DNA of 64,000 bases from Bog-756 sp963777665 (GTDB lineage Bacteria > Actinomycetota > Acidimicrobiia > Acidimicrobiales > RAAP-2). The notes beneath the pieces are model-generated. The model saw only the letters and a program-made list of their open reading frames with translations, searched no databases and was not told the origin of the DNA. Shown in pieces: positions 61,267 through 64,000 of this stretch. Each line of letters opens with the position of its first letter. Positions within the stretch are counted from its first letter, which is position 1. Where the stretch lies: the NCBI GenBank assembly GCA_963777665.1, contig CAVZRJ010000003.1:434001-498000 (forward strand). The letters run 5' to 3'. Position numbers and translations under genes: made by a program.

Positions 61267-62517
61267 TCATTCGAAGAACCTCGCGGCCGCGTCGAGGGCC
61301 TCGACCAGCGCGTCCACGTCGTCCTCGTCGTTGTAGATGGCGAACGAGGCCCTGGCGGTGGCGGCCACCCCGAGGCGCCGCATGAGGGGCTTGGCGCAGT
61401 GATGGCCGGCCCGCACGCAGACCCCGTACTCGTCGAGGATCTGGGAGATGTCGTGCGGATGGAGGTCGCCGAGGGCGAAGGACACGACGCCGCCCCGCTC
61501 GGCGCACCCCGACGGACCGAAGATCCGGATGCCGTCGCCGAATCGCTCATGGAGCGCGCCCAGGGCGTATCCGGTCAGGGCCATCTCGTGCTCTCGCACG
61601 GCATCCATGCCCACCGCCCGCAGGTAGTCGACGGCGGCACCGAGGCCGATGGCCTCGGTGATGGGCGGGGTTCCCGCCTCGAAGCGCCAGGGGATGTCGT
61701 TGGGGGTGAAGCCGTCCTTGCGCACGTCGAGGATCATCTCCCCACCACCGAGGAACGGCGGCAGGCTGGCCAGCAACTCGGCACGGCCCCAGAGCACGCC
61801 GATCCCCGTCGGCCCCAGCATCTTGTGCGCGCTGAAGGCCAGGAAGTCGACCCCGAGTGCGACCACGTCCGTCGGCAGATGGGGTACGGACTGGCATGCG
61901 TCGGCCACCACGATCGCCCCGGCGGCATGGGCGGCCGCGGCCATGGCGGCCATCGGGGTGAGGGTGCCGAGGACGTTGGACATGCAGGTGACCGCGAGGA
62001 CCTTGGCGCCCTCGAGGATCCGGGCGAGATCGTCGAGGACGAGGAAGCCGTCGTCATCGATCGGCACCCACCGCAGCTCGATGCCCCGCTCGGCGGCCAG
62101 CATGTGCCACGGCACGATGTTGGCGTGGTGCTCCATCTCGGTCAGGACCACCACGTCGCCGCGCTGCAGATGGGTGCGGCCCCATGCGTGGGCGACCAGG
62201 TTGAGGGCCTCGGTCGCGTTCTTGGTGAAGACGATCTCGCGGGCCGGGTCGGGAGCACCGATGAACCGGCCCACGTTGACCCGGGCAGCCTCGAACCGGC
62301 GGGTGGCCTCCTCGGCGATGCTGTAGACGCCCCGGTGCACGTTGGCGTGGGTCGTCTCGTCGTACTCACGCATGGCGTCGAGCACCGCGGTGGGTCGCTG
62401 CGAGGACGCGGCCGAGTCGAGATAGGTGATCGGCCGGCCGTGGACCTCCACCGACAGGAGGGGGAAGTCCTTGGCCACCGAGGCGGCGTCGATGCGGGCC
62501 CGGGTCAGCTCCGCCAC
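61267..62517 (-). CDS. sufS: Cysteine desulfurase SufS
   Basis: A 416-residue class V aminotransferase-fold desulfurase. It has DAASVAKDFPLLSVEVHGRP and YLDSAASSQRP at the start, the PLP-Lys in LAFSAHKMLGPTGIG, and the active-site Cys in VRAGHHCAKPLM. It supplies sulfur to SufU and SufBCD. Overlaps the upstream sufC2 by 13 bp, and sufU follows by 26 bp: one operon sufC2-sufS-sufU. Confidence 0.94.
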   Translation of the reverse strand: MAELTRARIDAASVAKDFPLLSVEVHGRPITYLDSAASSQRPTAVLDAMREYDETTHANVHRGVYSIAEEATRRFEAARVNVGRFIGAPDPAREIVFTKNATEALNLVAHAWGRTHLQRGDVVVLTEMEHHANIVPWHMLAAERGIELRWVPIDDDGFLVLDDLARILEGAKVLAVTCMSNVLGTLTPMAAMAAAAHAAGAIVVADACQSVPHLPTDVVALGVDFLAFSAHKMLGPTGIGVLWGRAELLASLPPFLGGGEMILDVRKDGFTPNDIPWRFEAGTPPITEAIGLGAAVDYLRAVGMDAVREHEMALTGYALGALHERFGDGIRIFGPSGCAERGGVVSFALGDLHPHDISQILDEYGVCVRAGHHCAKPLMRRLGVAATARASFAIYNDEDDVDALVEALDAAARFFE

Positions 62518-63275
62518 GTGTCGTATCCCTCCACCTCGAGCCTGCCGGCGAGCTCGGGCCCGCCTTCTGCGACGATGACCCCGTCGACGAGCAGGTGGAC
62601 CACGTCGGCCGACAGCTCTTCGAGCATGCGCTCGTAGTGGCTGATCACGAGCACTCCCATCTCGGGACGGGTCTCCCGAACGGTGCGCACGCCGCGGGCC
62701 ACTGTGCGGAGGGCGTCGACGTCGAGCCCCGAGTCGGTCTCGTCGAGCACGGCCAGTTCCGGCTCGAGCATGGCCATCTGCAGGATCTCATTGCGCTTCT
62801 TCTCGCCGCCCGAGAAGTCCTCGTTGAGGTGGCGCTCGCCGAAGGCGGGGTCCATACCCAGCTTGTCCATCCACTCCATCATCATGAGCCGGACCTCGAG
62901 GACCGAGAGGTCGACGCCGCGGCGGGCGGAGAGGGCCTGGCGGAGGAACTGGATGACCGACACCCCCCCGATCGACTCCGGGTCCTGGAAGGCCAGGAAG
63001 ATCCCGGCCTTGCCGCGGACGTCGGTCGGCCAGGCGGTGATGTCCTCGCCGCGGAACCGGATCGAGCCGCTGGTGACCGCGTAGGCGGGGTTGCCGAGCA
63101 GCACGTTTGCCAGGGTCGACTTGCCCGAGCCGTTCGGGCCCATGAGCGCGTGGACCTGGCCGGCCTCGACGGCGAGGTCCACCCCGCGCAGGATGGGCTG
63201 CCCCTCGACCGAAGCGCAGAGCCCGACGACCTCGAGGAGGGGTGGGGAGAGGTTCGGGGAGTCGGGCGGCACCAT
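62505..63275 (-). CDS. sufC: Suf ABC-type ATPase SufC (copy 2)
   Basis: A 256-residue SufC with Walker A GPNGSGKSTLANVLLG, signature FSGGEKKRNEILQMAM, Walker B LAVLDETDSGLDVDAL and switch His in VISHYERM. It is closer to the usual actinobacterial SufC sequence than copy 1. ATG 63275 with GAGGGG about 12 nt upstream. First gene of the minus-strand sufCSU operon; the 113-bp gap to the debranching gene is the shared divergent promoter region. Confidence 0.93.
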   Translation of the reverse strand: MVPPDSPNLSPPLLEVVGLCASVEGQPILRGVDLAVEAGQVHALMGPNGSGKSTLANVLLGNPAYAVTSGSIRFRGEDITAWPTDVRGKAGIFLAFQDPESIGGVSVIQFLRQALSARRGVDLSVLEVRLMMMEWMDKLGMDPAFGERHLNEDFSGGEKKRNEILQMAMLEPELAVLDETDSGLDVDALRTVARGVRTVRETRPEMGVLVISHYERMLEELSADVVHLLVDGVIVAEGGPELAGRLEVEGYDTWRS

Positions 63276-63388
63276 CGTGATTGTAGCCCCTCGCGGGTAT
63301 TTCTCCTACGCCGGTAGTGAGAATACCGACAGCGGGAAGGACGTGGGAGAATTGGGTCGATCCCCAGGTCAACCGGTACGGTACCCTC

Positions 63389-64000
63389 ATGACCGACCCC
63401 TGGAACTACGCCGGTCCGGTCACCATGCTCTCCGGATCGGGCCAGGTCACCCTCGTCGACGAGTCGACCTTCGCCATCAGTGGCAGCGCCGGTGACATCT
63501 CTCCGGGGTCGGCCCAGGGCCTCTTCGTGCGGGACACCCGGATCCTCTCCCGCTTCGAGGTCCTCATCAACGGGATCCGCACCGAGCCGCTCGCCGGCCT
63601 GAGCGACGATCCCTTCTCGGCGACGTTCGTCTCGCGCAACCTGCCCGCACCCGGCCGCGCCGATTCGACGCTGATGATCTTCCGCAGCCGCCACGTGGGA
63701 CGGGGCATGCGGGAGGTGTTGACCCTGCGCAACTTCTCCGACGAGGCGACCGCCTGCACCCTCGAGATCCTCCTCGACGTCGACTTCGCCGACCTGTTCG
63801 CGGTCAAGGAGGGGCGGGCGGCGAGCGCGCCGCTCAACGGCGAGATGACAACGTCCGTGGACGGACCGCATGATCCGGGGTCCTCCGGGACCGGGTCGGC
63901 GGCCACCCTCACCTACACCTATCGGAGGGGCGGGGTGACCCGGGGGGTCGAGATCCGGACCGACGGTACGGTCGCGGTGGCGCCGGGACTGGCCACCTAC
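63389..64000 (+). CDS. Glycogen-debranching-type glycosidase, N-terminal part
   Basis: 204 codons from ATG 63389 to the right edge, open throughout. The N-terminus MTDPWNYAGPVTMLSGSGQV, with ISPGSAQGLFVRDTRILSRF and LTLRNFSDEATACTLEILLD, is the beta-sandwich N-terminal domain that precedes the (alpha/alpha)6 barrel in amylo-alpha-1,6-glucosidase / GH63-like debranching enzymes (GDE_N type). The catalytic domain lies outside the window. Divergent from the sufC2 operon. Confidence 0.82.
   Translation, partial: MTDPWNYAGPVTMLSGSGQVTLVDESTFAISGSAGDISPGSAQGLFVRDTRILSRFEVLINGIRTEPLAGLSDDPFSATFVSRNLPAPGRADSTLMIFRSRHVGRGMREVLTLRNFSDEATACTLEILLDVDFADLFAVKEGRAASAPLNGEMTTSVDGPHDPGSSGTGSAATLTYTYRRGGVTRGVEIRTDGTVAVAPGLATY

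Overview
The window is a GC-rich stretch of an actinobacterial chromosome, most likely from the class Acidimicrobiia. The evidence is the many GTG starts and 4-nt GTGA overlaps, the actinobacterial order rho-rpmE-prfA-prmC-Sua5/YrdC, a SufU-type Suf system, and secreted proteins carrying about 42-residue repeats of the type GYWLVAxDGGIFAFGDA, which I associate with that class. The taxonomic call is an inference from gene content. No rRNA, complete tRNA, CRISPR array, transposase or integrase is visible.

Layout. (1) 1-9100: termination and translation genes (rho, cut by the left edge; rpmE, prfA, prmC, Sua5/YrdC), then leuB-ilvE-cimA preceded by a 14-residue leader peptide and an intrinsic terminator, a classic branched-chain amino-acid attenuator. 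(2) 9100-12400: hypothetical proteins, a thioesterase and a PAS-PucR regulator. (3) 12800-20400: surface and secreted proteins, namely a six-repeat Cys-paired protein, a 1435-residue protein with twelve near-identical 264-bp repeats followed by six 42-residue repeats, and a lipoprotein. (4) 20750-31330: a fatty-acid hydroxylase, an alpha/beta-hydrolase lipoprotein, and a lipid or steroid beta-oxidation set (thiolase, crotonase, PaaI thioesterase, acyl-CoA synthetase, SDR). Three KstR-like 14-mers lie in front of the transcription units of this set. (5) 31576-35713: a five-gene operon resembling a stripped-down methylamine dehydrogenase (mau) locus: a MauD-like thioredoxin, an unknown protein, MauE, a Tat-exported Cys-rich protein resembling the MADH light chain and fused to six 42-residue repeats, and a CcdA/MauF-like membrane protein. 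(6) 35696-53430: mixed metabolism, including three ethylmalonyl-CoA pathway genes (mcl, mcd, mesaconyl-CoA hydratase), mutY, an NlpC/P60 hydrolase, hydrolases, SDRs and oligopeptidase B. (7) 53555-63275: a split Suf locus (sufB, a small Cys protein, sufD, a Rieske protein and sufC on +; sufC2-sufS-sufU on -), interrupted by a Fic AMPylase fused to an AbiEi-like domain, with three direct repeats upstream of it. (8) 63389 to the right edge: the N-terminus of a glycogen-debranching-type glycosidase.

The most interesting items are the mau-like operon and the shared six-unit repeat module, found on three proteins with unrelated N-termini. Next come the AbiEi-Fic fusion with its putative operators, the KstR-like regulon and the attenuator. 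Four conserved genes (NlpC/P60, mutY, a crotonase, sufD) each carry one apparent single-base frameshift. This points to indel errors in the underlying assembly more than to four independent pseudogenes.
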